Positions 34,639-44,679 are shown, counted from the stretch's first letter. The stretch: DNA of 64,000 nucleotides from Natronococcus jeotgali DSM 18795 (GCF_000337695.1 NZ_AOIA01000158.1:22674-86673); one strand, 5' to 3'. Numbers and translations are program-made. The notes: generated by a model not told the origin, from the letters alone.

Positions 34639-35784
34639 ATGGAGTTCGCACTCTCGGCCGAGCAGCGCCAGATTCGGGATATGGTCTCGGAGTTCGTCGA
34701 CGAGGAGGTCGTCCCCGTCGCGAGCGAGATCGATCACGACGACGAGTTCCCCGCCGACCTCGTCGACGAGATGGCCGATCTGGGCCTGATGGGGATGCCG
34801 TTCCCCGAGGAGTACGGCGGCGCCGGACTGGACTACCACTCCTACGCGATCGGCCTCGAGGAGATCTCGCGGGGTTCGGGCGGGCTCGGAACCGTCGTCG
34901 CCGCCCACACCTCGCTGGCGGGCAACATGCTCTACGAGTTCGGCGACGACGCCCAGAAGGAGGCGTACCTGACGCCGCTGGCCGAGGGTCGCGACGTCGG
35001 CGCGTTCGCGCTCTCGGAGGCCGGTGCGGGCAGCGACGTCCCCGCGATGGAGACGACCGCAACGAAAGAGGGCGACGAGTACGTTCTCGAGGGCGGCAAG
35101 CTCTGGATCTCGAACGGCTCGGTCGCCGACACCGTCACCGTCTTCGCCAAGACCGACCCCGACGCGGGCAACAAGGGAATCTCCTCGTTCGTCGTCCGCC
35201 CCGAGGAGGACGACGGGTTCATCGTCGAAGGTACCGAGGAGAAACTCGGCGACAAGGGCTGTCCCACGGCCGAACTGCGCTTCGACGACCTCCGGCTCCC
35301 CGAAGACCGCCTGCTCGGCGCGGAGGGCGAGGGGTTCGTCCAGGCGCTGAAGACCCTCAATGGGGGGCGGATCACCATCGCGGCCCGCGGGGTCGGCATC
35401 GCCCGCGCGGCCCTAGACGAGGCCCGCGACTACGCCAACGAGCGCGAGCAGTTCGACCAGCCCATCGGCGAGTTCCAGTCGATCAAACACAAGCTCGCGG
35501 ACATGGACACGAAGATCCAGGCCGCGAAGCTGCTGATGCACAAGGCCGCCGACCGGAAGATCCGCGGCGAGGACTACATCAAGGCCTCGGCCCAGGCCAA
35601 GCTCTACGCCTCCGAGGTAAGCCGCGAGGTGGCAAACGAGGGGATCCAGATCCACGGCGGCTACGGCTACACCAAGGACTTCCCGGCCGAGCGGTTCTAC
35701 CGCGACGCCAAGTTGAACGAGATCTACGAAGGCACGAGCGAGGTGCTGCGCAACACGATCGGCGACCAGGTCCTCGAGGAGTAG
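34639..35784 (+). CDS. Acyl-CoA dehydrogenase, paralogue 1
   Basis: The 381-residue flavoenzyme introduces the trans-2 double bond in acyl-CoA. Signatures are EAGAGSDVPAMETTA, LNGGRITIAARGVGIARAAL, and YGYTKDFPAERFYRDAKLNE followed by IYEGTSEVLRNTI, which includes the usual catalytic Glu (EIYEG). A second paralogue is at 60345-61487. Electrons pass to an electron-transfer flavoprotein encoded elsewhere. Confidence 0.95.
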   Translation: MEFALSAEQRQIRDMVSEFVDEEVVPVASEIDHDDEFPADLVDEMADLGLMGMPFPEEYGGAGLDYHSYAIGLEEISRGSGGLGTVVAAHTSLAGNMLYEFGDDAQKEAYLTPLAEGRDVGAFALSEAGAGSDVPAMETTATKEGDEYVLEGGKLWISNGSVADTVTVFAKTDPDAGNKGISSFVVRPEEDDGFIVEGTEEKLGDKGCPTAELRFDDLRLPEDRLLGAEGEGFVQALKTLNGGRITIAARGVGIARAALDEARDYANEREQFDQPIGEFQSIKHKLADMDTKIQAAKLLMHKAADRKIRGEDYIKASAQAKLYASEVSREVANEGIQIHGGYGYTKDFPAERFYRDAKLNEIYEGTSEVLRNTIGDQVLEE

Positions 35785-35802
35785 CCCCCGACGGCGGGAC
35801 GC

Positions 35803-36087
35803 CTACGACGATTCTCCGAGACAGTCTCGCACCCACTGGCCGTGTTCGCGGACCCGCTTCTCGCCCGCGTCGGTCAGCCCGTAGACGTCGTGGAGCCCCT
35901 CCGTTCGCTTCTCGACGAACCCGGCCTCGACCAGCGCCGACAGCGAGCCGTAGAACGACCTCGGCTCGATGCGGTCGTCGTAGTGGGCCTCGAGGCGGGA
36001 CTTGAGTTGCTGGCCGCGCAGTTCGTCCTCGGCGGCGAGCAGGAAACAGAGATCCCGACGGCGGCCGCTCCGGAGCCACTTGCTCAT
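35803..36087 (-). CDS. PadR-like winged-helix regulator
   Basis: The 94-residue protein is a minimal winged helix: LCFLLAAEDELRGQQLKSRL, then RSFYGSLSALVEAGFVEKR, then HDVYGLTDAGEKRVREHG. This is the PadR plan without the C-terminal dimer helix. It is convergent with the acyl-CoA dehydrogenase and lies 31 bp after the zincin gene on the same strand. Confidence 0.8.
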   Translation of the reverse strand: MSKWLRSGRRRDLCFLLAAEDELRGQQLKSRLEAHYDDRIEPRSFYGSLSALVEAGFVEKRTEGLHDVYGLTDAGEKRVREHGQWVRDCLGESS

Positions 36088-36118
36088 ACCGACCCGTCGG
36101 CGCGCGGTCGCTCGAGCG

Positions 36119-37033
36119 TTACGGTTTCGCGAGCGCGTCCCGAACCGCGCCCAGCAGCGCCCAGGCGAGCCCGCCCCCGGTCGCCAGCGCCGCGAGGGGC
36201 GGGACGCCGACCTCGAGGACGACCGCGGTGGCGTGTAGCTCGTGGCGAAACACGGTCCACCCGTCGACGGCGACGACGACGGTCCCCGTGCCGACCGCCA
36301 GGGAGCGAACGACCAGCCCGCCCAGAAGCGCCGCGAGCGCGACGGTCGTCCCCGTGGCGCCCGCGAGGATCCTCGAGAGGGCGGCGGCGCCGGGTCGGCG
36401 CTCGAGCCCGTCGGGGGCGTAGATGCCGAAGCCGCGGGCGGTCGGCTGCGGGTGATCGCCGACCCGGACGCCGGGCGGATACCGAACGAGCGCGAGCGCC
36501 ATCCAGAGGTCGCCGACCGAGCCCGCGGCGTTGACCGAAAGCGGGACGAGCCAGACCGGCGACGGGTGGATCACCATGGCGACCGTTCCAGCGGCGGTCA
36601 CGACCGCGAGGGGGGCGAGCAGCACGACGAGTAACTGGTTTCGCTCGTAGCTCGCCGGGCCGCCTCGAGCGTAGGCGTAGGGGACAAACGCGGCGACGCC
36701 GACCCCGTACGACGGGGAATCGCCGTAGCGGCTCATGAACGCCCCGTGGAGGAGTTCGTGGACGCCGACCGCGACCAGTCCCAGTCCGATCGCGCCCAGC
36801 AGGAGGCCGCGGTTCGACAGCGTCCGAGCCGTGAGGACGATCGGCTCGAGGGGGGCCCCGCGAACCGCCGCGAGGACGAGGGCGAACGCGTAGGCCGAGG
36901 CGAACGCGGCGACGACCGAGACGAGAACCAGTCCGACGGCGACCGAGCGGGTGAGCCGAACCGTTTCGGTCGGCTCCTCGGGGACGGACTCCCGGTCGAT
37001 CCCGTTCGGCGTCGCGTCTGACACGCCCGCCAC
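36119..37033 (-). CDS. Membrane metalloprotease-like protein (DUF3267, HExxH)
   Basis: The 304-residue protein has six or more membrane segments. The zinc motif HELLH is at about residues 92-96 (VGVHELLHGAFMSRYG). NAAGSVGDLWMALALVRYP, downstream, is characteristic of DUF3267. The family resembles site-2 proteases. The substrate is unknown. A PadR-like gene follows on the same strand. Confidence 0.8.
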   Translation of the reverse strand: MAGVSDATPNGIDRESVPEEPTETVRLTRSVAVGLVLVSVVAAFASAYAFALVLAAVRGAPLEPIVLTARTLSNRGLLLGAIGLGLVAVGVHELLHGAFMSRYGDSPSYGVGVAAFVPYAYARGGPASYERNQLLVVLLAPLAVVTAAGTVAMVIHPSPVWLVPLSVNAAGSVGDLWMALALVRYPPGVRVGDHPQPTARGFGIYAPDGLERRPGAAALSRILAGATGTTVALAALLGGLVVRSLAVGTGTVVVAVDGWTVFRHELHATAVVLEVGVPPLAALATGGGLAWALLGAVRDALAKP

Positions 37034-37112
37034 TCTCGCGAGTAGGACGAAAGGGGTGTCGGTCGCCGACGAAACCGACAGCTTCCCGGTGGTCGACCCA
37101 CCAGAGCCAGGT

Positions 37113-37409
37113 ATGACCGACGGAGACCGAACCGCCGAAGCCGACGGGATCGCGGCCAGCTACGAGGAGATCGACGGGGAACGGCGCCTCTCGTTCGAGC
37201 GGGTCGACGCCGACTCCGGCGCCGCGACCGCGGCCGTCGCCCAGAACCTCGAGGGGTACGCGATGCTGAAGGTGCGGCCGACGCCAGAGGGCGACGAGCT
37301 CGAACGCTACTACGGGTTCGACATGGCGCTGGATCACGTCGGCGAACTGCTGGGCGTCCCGCCGCACGAGCTCCCGGTTCCGGACGCGGCCGCGGACATG
37401 GGGATGTAA
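37113..37409 (+). CDS. Conserved haloarchaeal small protein, unknown function
   Basis: The 98-residue acidic protein contains no signal or membrane segment. Distinctive parts are SYEEIDGERRLSFERV and YYGFDMALDHVGELLGVPPH. I recognise the pattern only as a haloarchaeal protein of unknown role. The start at 37113 fits; the open frame upstream overlaps the divergent zincin gene. Confidence 0.65.
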   Translation: MTDGDRTAEADGIAASYEEIDGERRLSFERVDADSGAATAAVAQNLEGYAMLKVRPTPEGDELERYYGFDMALDHVGELLGVPPHELPVPDAAADMGM

Positions 37410-37547
37410 GCGTCGCGTCGCCGTCGCCCTCGAGGGCCGCCGGAGGTGTTCGGCTCCGTCGCTGTACGCCCCGGACGGGGGGAACCGCGAGCGGGAAAAG
37501 CGGGAACCCTAAATACGCCGAGTCGAACGGTGTAGACGAGAGTAGCC

Positions 37548-38978
37548 GTGGCAACCGATCCGTTCCCTCGTCCGATTCGAACGCGTCGTCGCTTCTCAGC
37601 ACTGCTTGCAGCGACCGCGCTCGGCGTCTACCTGCTGTTGATCATCGGTGCCACGACCTCGATCACGAACGCGGCCACGGCGTGTTCGACGTGGCCGACG
37701 TGTCACGCTCCCGTCGACCCCCTGAGCCAGACCGATCTGGCCATCGCCTGGGGACACCGGCTCGCCGCCGTCGTCGTCGGCCTGCTCGTGGCCGCGTCGG
37801 CGGTCGCCGCCCTGTTCGGATCGGCCTCGAGGGGCGTCACGGCCGCCCTGCTCGGCGGCGTTGCCCTCTACGTCGTTCAGGTCGGTGTCGGCGCCGCGAC
37901 CGCGACGCTGGGTCCGGCCGCGGTCGTCCCCGGTCTCCACCTCGCGCTGGGAATCGCGATCTTCGCGGCCGTCGTCCTCGCGCTCGCCCGGGACCTCGAG
38001 CTGGCGACCGGCAGCGACGACGACGTCATGGCGACTCCGGACCCGATCGACCCCGAACCGACCCCCGAGGGCGGCCGAACGCTGCCCTCGGGGCGGCTCG
38101 CCCGCGCCCGACTCACCGCGTTCGCCTATTTCAAAATGATGAAACCGCGGCTGATGTGGCTGCTCTGTCTCGTCGCCGCAGCGGGGATGGCTCTGGCGGC
38201 CGGCCCCGCGCTCGACGCCGCAACGATCGTCGCCACGCTCGGCGGCGGCGTCCTCGCGATCGGTGCCTCGGGCACGTTCAACCACGTCCTCGAGCGCGAC
38301 GTCGACCAGCGGATGTCCCGCACCGCGGACCGACCGCTCGCGACCGAACTGATCCCGGTTCGCAACGCCCTGTTGTTCGGCCTCTTCCTCTCGGCCGCGT
38401 CGATGGCCGTCTTCCTGACGATCAACGCGCTGGCGGCCGCCCTCGGACTCGCCGCGATCCTGTTCTACAGCGTCGTCTACACGCTGTTGCTCAAGCCCAA
38501 CACGGTTCAGAACACGGTCATCGGCGGCGCCGCGGGGGCGCTCCCGGCGCTGATCGGCTGGGCCGCCGTCACCAACGAGATCGGCGTTCCGGGACTCGCG
38601 CTCGCGGGCGTGATCTTCCTCTGGACGCCGGCGCACTTCTACAACCTCGCGCTGGCGTACAAGGACGACTACGCCCGCGGCGGATTCCCGATGATGCCGG
38701 TGGTCCGTGGCGAGACCGAGACCCGCAAACACATCGTCTACTACATCGCAGCGACGCTGGTCGGGACCGTGGCGCTGGCCTGGATCTCCGGGCTCGGCGC
38801 GCTCTACGCGGCGACGGTCGTCGTCTTCGGCGGCATCTTCCTCTGGGCCGCCGTCGTCCTCCACTTCGAGCAGACCGAGGCCGCGGCGTTTCGGTCGTTC
38901 CACGCCTCGAACGCCTTCCTCGGGGCCGTGCTGGTCGCGATCCTCGTCGACGCGCTCGTGGTGACCGCGCCGTTCTGA
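37548..38978 (+). CDS. ctaB: Heme O synthase (CtaB) with N-terminal CtaA/COX15-like half
   Basis: The 476-residue membrane protein is a fusion. Residues 1 to about 150 form four helices with IIGATTSITNAATACSTWPT and AWGHRLAAVVVG, like half of a heme A synthase. From about residue 185 it is a UbiA-type prenyltransferase: MMKPRLMWLL, NHVLERDVDQRMSRTADRPL, and YKDDYARGGFPMMPVV. CtaB adds farnesyl to heme b to give heme O for terminal oxidases. GTG at 37548 is the start, with a TATA-like ctaaatac about 36 bp upstream. Confidence 0.93.
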   Translation: MATDPFPRPIRTRRRFSALLAATALGVYLLLIIGATTSITNAATACSTWPTCHAPVDPLSQTDLAIAWGHRLAAVVVGLLVAASAVAALFGSASRGVTAALLGGVALYVVQVGVGAATATLGPAAVVPGLHLALGIAIFAAVVLALARDLELATGSDDDVMATPDPIDPEPTPEGGRTLPSGRLARARLTAFAYFKMMKPRLMWLLCLVAAAGMALAAGPALDAATIVATLGGGVLAIGASGTFNHVLERDVDQRMSRTADRPLATELIPVRNALLFGLFLSAASMAVFLTINALAAALGLAAILFYSVVYTLLLKPNTVQNTVIGGAAGALPALIGWAAVTNEIGVPGLALAGVIFLWTPAHFYNLALAYKDDYARGGFPMMPVVRGETETRKHIVYYIAATLVGTVALAWISGLGALYAATVVVFGGIFLWAAVVLHFEQTEAAAFRSFHASNAFLGAVLVAILVDALVVTAPF

Positions 38979-39028
38979 GCGGGCGGAAGCGTCACCGATA
39001 ACACGGCCCGATCCCTACGCTCGAGCGA

Positions 39029-39676
39029 ATGAACCGTCGCTCCGTTCTCACGCTCACCGCCGCCGGCGCGTCGGCCGCGCTGGCCGGCTGCGCGGCGCTG
39101 TTCGACGCGTCGCTTCCCGACGCCCTCGCGGACGTCGACCCCGACCCCGACCAGCTCCCGACGCCGACGATCGGGTCGGGCGGCGTGTCGATCGACGTCT
39201 ACGAGGACTTCGCCTGCCCCCACTGCCGCGACTTCGAGGCCGACGTCGTTCCCGAACTCGAGGAGCGGGTGCTCGATCCCGGGACGGCGAGCTACCGCCA
39301 CCGCGATTTCGTGCTTCCGGCCGACGAGAACCGCTCGGTCCCGATGGCCAACGCCGCCAGAGCGGTCCAGGCGGCGACCGGTACCGACGACGAACCGACG
39401 GGCCAGTTTTTCAGCTACAAGCGCGCGGTTATGGAGGCGGGAACGCCCGACGACGAGGAGCTGGCCGCCATCGCCGAGGAGACGATCGGCATCGACCCGT
39501 CGGTCGTCGCGGACGCCCTCGAGGAGAACACCTACTACCCGACGCTGGCCGCCGAGTGGGAGGCCGCGAACGGGGAGGGAATCGACCGCACGCCGACGGT
39601 CGTCGTCGACGGCGAGTCCGTCGAGGATCCGCTCGACGCCGACGGGATCGTGGCGGCGGTCGAAGACGCGCGATAG
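39029..39676 (+). CDS. DsbA-like thiol-disulfide oxidoreductase lipoprotein
   Basis: The 215-residue protein has a Tat/lipobox leader NRRSVLTLTAAGASAALAGC. The thioredoxin-fold active site is CPHC in VYEDFACPHCRDFEADV. A cis-Pro region TPTVVVDGE lies near the end. Its place 50 bp after ctaB suggests a role in assembling an oxidase or other exported Cys protein. Confidence 0.9.
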   Translation: MNRRSVLTLTAAGASAALAGCAALFDASLPDALADVDPDPDQLPTPTIGSGGVSIDVYEDFACPHCRDFEADVVPELEERVLDPGTASYRHRDFVLPADENRSVPMANAARAVQAATGTDDEPTGQFFSYKRAVMEAGTPDDEELAAIAEETIGIDPSVVADALEENTYYPTLAAEWEAANGEGIDRTPTVVVDGESVEDPLDADGIVAAVEDAR

Positions 39677-39830
39677 AGCTATCGGCGGTCGGCCCCGCCG
39701 CTGACGACCCGCTCCGTCTCGTCCGTTCCCGGATCGACGCTAGCGCCGTCGGGGTCGCGAGGGCTCGAGCGACTCGAGGCGACCGATCGGAGACGCCCCC
39801 GACGATAGTCCGACCTGAGAACGGATCCGT

Positions 39831-41438
39831 TCAGGATTCGACCTCGTTGATCGCTTCGTCGTCGCCGGCGAGCAGGAGGCTGTCGCCGGATTCGAACTCG
39901 AACTCCGCCGGGACGTCCCTGACGATCTCGCCCGACCGCTCGACGCCGACGAGGATGCAGTCGGTTTCCGGGATCTTCGTGTCGGCGAGCGATCGGCCCG
40001 CGAAGTCGTCGGACTCGAATCGGACCACCTTCAACTGGCGGTCGTACGAGAGGATCTCCTCCCGGAGGACGTCCAGCGCGAGCAGCCGGCCGCTGATGTC
40101 GGGCAGGCTGAGCACGTAGTCGGCGCCCGCCCGCCGGACCTTTCCCTGGCTCGCCGAGTCGTTTACGCGAACGACGACGTCGAGTTCGGCCGAAAGCTCC
40201 CGGGCGAGCAACACCGAGAGGATCGCCTCGTCGTCGTCCGCGATCGCGACGACGTAGGCGGTCGCCGTCCCGACCTCGGCCGCCTCGAGCACCGACTCCT
40301 CGGTCACGTCGCCGACGACGTCGACGTCCTCGGCGTCAGCGATGTCGACGACCGTCGTCTCGACGCCCGCGGACTCGAGGGAGTCACGCACCGTTGTGCC
40401 GACCTCGCCGTGGCCGGCCACGACGACGCGAGCGCCGTTCGCTCGGGTCGGCCCGGTTAGCGCCTCGAGTTGTTTTAATCGCGACTCGCTGCCGGCGACG
40501 AGCAACACGCTGTTCTCGTCGATCGTGCGATCGGACGGCGGCGAACCGACGAACTCGCCGTCGGTCCAGAGGCCGACCAGCGACGCGTCGTCCATCTCGA
40601 GGATCCCCGTTTCGTCGAGGGTCCGTCCGCAGATCGGGCCGTCCTCGAAGACCGTCACCTCGACGATGGAGATCCCGCCACCGAGGCTCGTCACGTCGCT
40701 CAGTCGGGGATCGACCTCGGCCTGAACCCGTTCCGCGATCCGCTGTCCGAGCAGGTGTCGCGGCGTCACGACGGTGTCGGCTCCGGCGTACCGCAGCGGC
40801 CGCGCTAACGATGGATCGGTGCTCAACACGACGATTCGGCAGTCTTCGGTGCGATCCCTGATGGCGAGGACGACGCTCGCCGCGAGTTCGTCGGCCGTAT
40901 CGACCACGACCGACGCGGCCTCGCCGATCCGGGCCCGATCGAGCGCCGCGACCGACGAGGCGTCCCCGTGGATCACCGATACGCCCGCCTCGGCAAGCGC
41001 CAGCACCTCGCTTTCCTCCTCGGCGACGACGACGTAGTCGACCCCGCGGGTCTCGAACTCGTCGACGAGGCGTTCGCCGCGAGACGAGTAGCCACAGACG
41101 ACGATGTGGTCGGTCAGGTCGGTCGTCCGCGGGATCTCGGGCGACAGCGTCTCCTCGAGGATCGGCTGGAAGACGTACGGGAGGACGATGAACAGGACCA
41201 GGAACGTGCCGAGGTCCATCGCCATCACGAAGAGGTTCGCGACGGGCGACTCCCAGGGCGAATCGGAGCCGTACCCCGTCCCGGTGACGGTCTCGACGAC
41301 GACCTGCGCCGAGTGGACGTAGCTCTGTGTGCGGCCCTCGACGGCGACCGCGACGTAGTGATACGCCGTAGACGTCAGGAAGATGAGGAGCACCACTCCG
41401 CCGATCGTTTTCGCCGCCCGCCGTTGCCACCGTTCCAT
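39831..41438 (-). CDS. Potassium channel with two TrkA (RCK) units
   Basis: From ATG 41438 the protein has 535 residues. Two N-terminal membrane helices flank a pore with the filter-like TVTGTGYGSDSP. Two RCK units follow, each with a Rossmann start: HIVVCGYSSRGERLVDEF and ARVVVAGHGEVGTTVRDSL, and each with a TrkA-C domain (GRTLDETGIL; GRSLADTKIP). The channel probably gates K+ flow in response to nucleotides or cations. An ATG three codons upstream (41447) is also possible. Confidence 0.9.
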   Translation of the reverse strand: MERWQRRAAKTIGGVVLLIFLTSTAYHYVAVAVEGRTQSYVHSAQVVVETVTGTGYGSDSPWESPVANLFVMAMDLGTFLVLFIVLPYVFQPILEETLSPEIPRTTDLTDHIVVCGYSSRGERLVDEFETRGVDYVVVAEEESEVLALAEAGVSVIHGDASSVAALDRARIGEAASVVVDTADELAASVVLAIRDRTEDCRIVVLSTDPSLARPLRYAGADTVVTPRHLLGQRIAERVQAEVDPRLSDVTSLGGGISIVEVTVFEDGPICGRTLDETGILEMDDASLVGLWTDGEFVGSPPSDRTIDENSVLLVAGSESRLKQLEALTGPTRANGARVVVAGHGEVGTTVRDSLESAGVETTVVDIADAEDVDVVGDVTEESVLEAAEVGTATAYVVAIADDDEAILSVLLARELSAELDVVVRVNDSASQGKVRRAGADYVLSLPDISGRLLALDVLREEILSYDRQLKVVRFESDDFAGRSLADTKIPETDCILVGVERSGEIVRDVPAEFEFESGDSLLLAGDDEAINEVES

Positions 41439-41648
41439 GTGGATCACATCTGCCGACCGTGCAATGAAGCCTTTTCTACCCGGACGAGCGGAGCCGGGAC
41501 GGCGCCGCGGCTGCGAGCGAATCGAATCCGGACGGATGAACCGCCTTCGGACCCTCGCTCCGGCGTCGGGACGGGTATCGCCACGACGGTTGGTCCCCTC
41601 ACGGAGCCCGGGAGCGCCTCGGCATCCGAGACGTCGTCGGCTCGCGGG

Positions 41649-42656
41649 TTACTCGCTGCCGTCGCGAGCCGCGTCGATCCGTTCGAACTGTTCGTCGCTC
41701 AGTTCGAGATCGACGGCGCCGACGTTCTCCGCGAGCTGGTCGGGCGAGCGCGCGCCGACGATCGGGACGCACGTGAAGCGGTCCTGCTCCATCAGCCAGC
41801 GCAGCGACACCTGCGCGGGGGAGGCCTCGAGCTCGTCGGCGACCGATTCGACGGCCTCGAGGACGTCCCACGCCCGGTCGGTCGCGTAGCGGTCCTCGAA
41901 GAGGTCGTCGAAGGCGCCCCGCGAACCGTCCGGCGCCTCGACGCCGCCGTCTTCGGTGCGCTCGTACTTGCCAGTGAGGAATCCGCCCGCCAGCGGCGAG
42001 TACGGACAGACGGCGAGGTCTCGGTCGGCACAGACGTCGAGGTAGTCGCCGACGGCGTCGTAGTGGGCGGCGTTGACCATCGGCTGGGTGACGTCGAAGC
42101 GCTCGAGGCCCTCGACGTCGCTCGTCCACAGCGCCTTCGTGAGCTGCCAGGCGGCCATCGTCGAGGCGCCGAGGTGGTTGACCTTCCCCTCGCGGACGAG
42201 GTCGGTGAGAACGGACATCGTCTCCTCGATGGGCGTCTCGTCGTCCCAGCGGTGGATGTAGTAGACGTCGAGGTAGTCAGTGCCCAGCCGCTCGAGGGTT
42301 CCCTCGATCTGGGCGCGGATATGTTTGCGACCGAGCCCCGAATCGTTCGGTCCGGGCTCGCCCCAGCCGTCGAACTCGAAGTAGACCTTCGAGGCGATGA
42401 CGAGGTCCTCGCGGTCGACGTCGCGGTCGGCGAGCCACTCGCCGATCCACTCCTCGCTGGTGCCGTCGGGATCGCCGTAGACGTTCGCGGTGTCGATGAA
42501 GTTGATCCCGTGATCTCGGGCCGCGTCGAGCAGTTCGTGGGCCTCCTCGCGGGTCGTCTCGTTCTCGAGGTCGCCGGTGGCGCGGCCGAACCGCCAGGTA
42601 CCGAAACACAGCTGCGAGACGGTCGTACCCGTGTCGCCGAGCGTGGTGTACTCCAT
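41649..42656 (-). CDS. Aldo/keto reductase 1
   Basis: The 335-residue NADPH-dependent reductase has catalytic Asp and Tyr in FIDTANVYGDPDGTSE, with Lys in LVIASKVYFE and His in DVYYIHRWD. The C-terminus FTCVPIVGARSPDQLAENVG is family-typical. The substrate is unknown. It is followed, on the same strand, by no partner but preceded by a second aldo/keto reductase 110 bp away. Confidence 0.92.
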   Translation of the reverse strand: MEYTTLGDTGTTVSQLCFGTWRFGRATGDLENETTREEAHELLDAARDHGINFIDTANVYGDPDGTSEEWIGEWLADRDVDREDLVIASKVYFEFDGWGEPGPNDSGLGRKHIRAQIEGTLERLGTDYLDVYYIHRWDDETPIEETMSVLTDLVREGKVNHLGASTMAAWQLTKALWTSDVEGLERFDVTQPMVNAAHYDAVGDYLDVCADRDLAVCPYSPLAGGFLTGKYERTEDGGVEAPDGSRGAFDDLFEDRYATDRAWDVLEAVESVADELEASPAQVSLRWLMEQDRFTCVPIVGARSPDQLAENVGAVDLELSDEQFERIDAARDGSE

Positions 42657-42765
42657 ACGCGGGGGTTCCGTCGCGAACGGCAAAACGGGTGGGGAACCGG
42701 CGAACCGATCGCGGATCCTCTCGGATAGGCTCACCGACCGACCGCCTCGCGTCGGGACGGCGACG

Positions 42766-43755
42766 CTACCAGCGGTGGTGGACGTGTGCCGCGACGTGGT
42801 CCTCGTAGACGTCCCGGGCCGCGCCGTGGGCCAGGTTCGACAGCGGCTCGAGAGCGGACGCCGCGGCGTTCGAGCGAACGTGCTCCGGCGAGGTCGTTCC
42901 CGGGATGACCGTCGAGACGGCCTCGTGATCGAGGATCCAGCGCAGCGTGAACTCGGCCAGCGACAGCTCCTCGGGGACGTGGGGCTCGAGGGCGTCGACG
43001 GCGTCGTGGCCCACCTCGTAGGGGACGCCCGCGAACGTCTCGCCGACGTCGAATGCCTCGCCCTCGCGGTTGAAGTTGCGGTGGTCGTCCTCGGAAAACT
43101 CCTGGTCGCGCTCGAGCGCGCCCGTCAGCAGGCCCGACGCGAAGGGGACGCGAACGACGACGCCGACGTCTCGCTTTCGCGCCTGCTCGAAGAACAGTTC
43201 CGTCGGCCGCTGGCGGAACGGGTTGACGATGATCTGGACCGTCTCGACGACGTCGTACTCGATCGCCTTCAGCGCCTCCTCGACTTTCTCGACGCTGACG
43301 CCCGCGTGGGCGATCTCGCCCTCGTCTCTGAGTCGCTCGAGCGCCTCGAACGTCTCGGGTCGGTAGTAGGCCTCGGTCGGCGGACAGTGCAGCTGCAGGA
43401 GGTCGAGCGGCTCCTCGTTGAGGTTCTCCTGGCTGCGCTCGACGAACCCGGACAGGTTCTCGTAGGTGTAGCGGTCGGCCTCGTGGGGATCGAGCCGCCG
43501 CCCCGCCTTCGTCGCCACGAGGATGTCGTCGTGGGCGTCGCGCTCGTCCAGCACGTGACCGATGTGGCGCTCGCTGCGGCCGTCGCCGTAGACGTCGGCC
43601 GTGTCGAGGAAATCGACGCCCGCCTCGAGCGCGGTGCGGACGACCTCGCGGCCGGTCTCGTCGTCGACGTCGCCCCAGCTCCCGCCGATGTTCCAGGTGC
43701 CGAGTCCGACCTCCGAGACCTCGTATCCGGTCGAACCGAGTCGTCGATGGTTCAT
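42766..43755 (-). CDS. Aldo/keto reductase 2
   Basis: The 329-residue protein has the same fold as its neighbour but is only distantly related. The tetrad lies in FLDTADVYGDGRSERH, ILVATKAGRR and DLLQLHCPP. The expected catalytic His is in LQLHC. The end, VSTVIPGTTSPEHVRSNAAA, binds NADP. The ATG at 43755 gives MNHRRLGSTGYEVSEVGLGT. Confidence 0.92.
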   Translation of the reverse strand: MNHRRLGSTGYEVSEVGLGTWNIGGSWGDVDDETGREVVRTALEAGVDFLDTADVYGDGRSERHIGHVLDERDAHDDILVATKAGRRLDPHEADRYTYENLSGFVERSQENLNEEPLDLLQLHCPPTEAYYRPETFEALERLRDEGEIAHAGVSVEKVEEALKAIEYDVVETVQIIVNPFRQRPTELFFEQARKRDVGVVVRVPFASGLLTGALERDQEFSEDDHRNFNREGEAFDVGETFAGVPYEVGHDAVDALEPHVPEELSLAEFTLRWILDHEAVSTVIPGTTSPEHVRSNAAASALEPLSNLAHGAARDVYEDHVAAHVHHRW

Positions 43756-43847
43756 GTGTACCCGATGCGGATAGTCTCGGGTATGCCTTGCCTTCGAAGC
43801 AATCCGCACGCTCCGGTCCCGCAATCGAGCCGAGACGAGACGTGCCC

Positions 43848-44516
43848 TCAGAACGGCCCGCCGTCGACGACCGCCGCCATGACGGTTCGTTCGGCTCGTC
43901 GGAGCAACTCTCCCGCCGTTCCGCTCGAGCAGCCGAGCCGATCGGCGACGTCCTCGAGAGACCCGTCGCGCGTCTCGCGGTAGTAGCCGCAGTCGACAGC
44001 TACCGAGACGGCTTCGAACTGGCGCCGGGTCAGATCCACTCGCGCGTCGATCCGCCCGGCGCAGTACTCGCCGACCGACCGAACGTCGACGCGCATCGCC
44101 TCGGAAACGTCGTCGACGATCGTCTGTATCGCCTCGTCCGGACCGACCGCTTTCAGTCGGATCGTTCCGTCGGCCCGGTACTCGAGCGGCGGGATGAGGA
44201 TCAGTCCCGGTTGCTCGACCGCGTCCACGAACGTCCGATCGGGGCCCGTCAGCCGTTCCCGCACGTAGAGGTAAAAGGACTCGTCGCGACAGGGGGCGAG
44301 TTCGAACGCGAGTACCGACGGGACGCCCTCGAGGGCGCTCTCGTAGGACTCCCGAGGGGGACCGTCGACGTAGAACAGCACCGCGTGCTCGTCGGCGGCG
44401 TACTGGTTCCCGTAGAGCAATCGCGAGGCGTCGTAATCGTCGTGCTCGACGAGGAACTGGTGCATCGGATGCCGATCGGCCGGCGGTTGCCGAAGGCTCA
44501 CGTCGAGGTAGCGCAT
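43848..44516 (-). CDS. HTH-10 family (Bat-like) transcriptional regulator
   Basis: The 222-residue protein has an N-terminal sensor-like half (residues 1-150) and the HTH-10 domain: LTRRQFEAVSVAVDCGYYRE followed by SLEDVADRLGCSSGTAGELL. These regulators are abundant in haloarchaea. The neighbours are aldo/keto reductase 2 and, divergently, the RnfC-like gene, either of which could be a target. Confidence 0.88.
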   Translation of the reverse strand: MRYLDVSLRQPPADRHPMHQFLVEHDDYDASRLLYGNQYAADEHAVLFYVDGPPRESYESALEGVPSVLAFELAPCRDESFYLYVRERLTGPDRTFVDAVEQPGLILIPPLEYRADGTIRLKAVGPDEAIQTIVDDVSEAMRVDVRSVGEYCAGRIDARVDLTRRQFEAVSVAVDCGYYRETRDGSLEDVADRLGCSSGTAGELLRRAERTVMAAVVDGGPF

Positions 44517-44679
44517 TTCGTCGCATCCGGATACGTCCGCCGGCGCCTACAACGTACCGACTCGCTCGCGCGGTCGATTTCTGCGCGAGACGGGCGGAGG
44601 GGCCGCCCGTCGACGGATAAATACCCCGCATAGCTGCGGCTAAAGGCGTACGATCGCGCCGGGCCTCCCGTTACACGCC

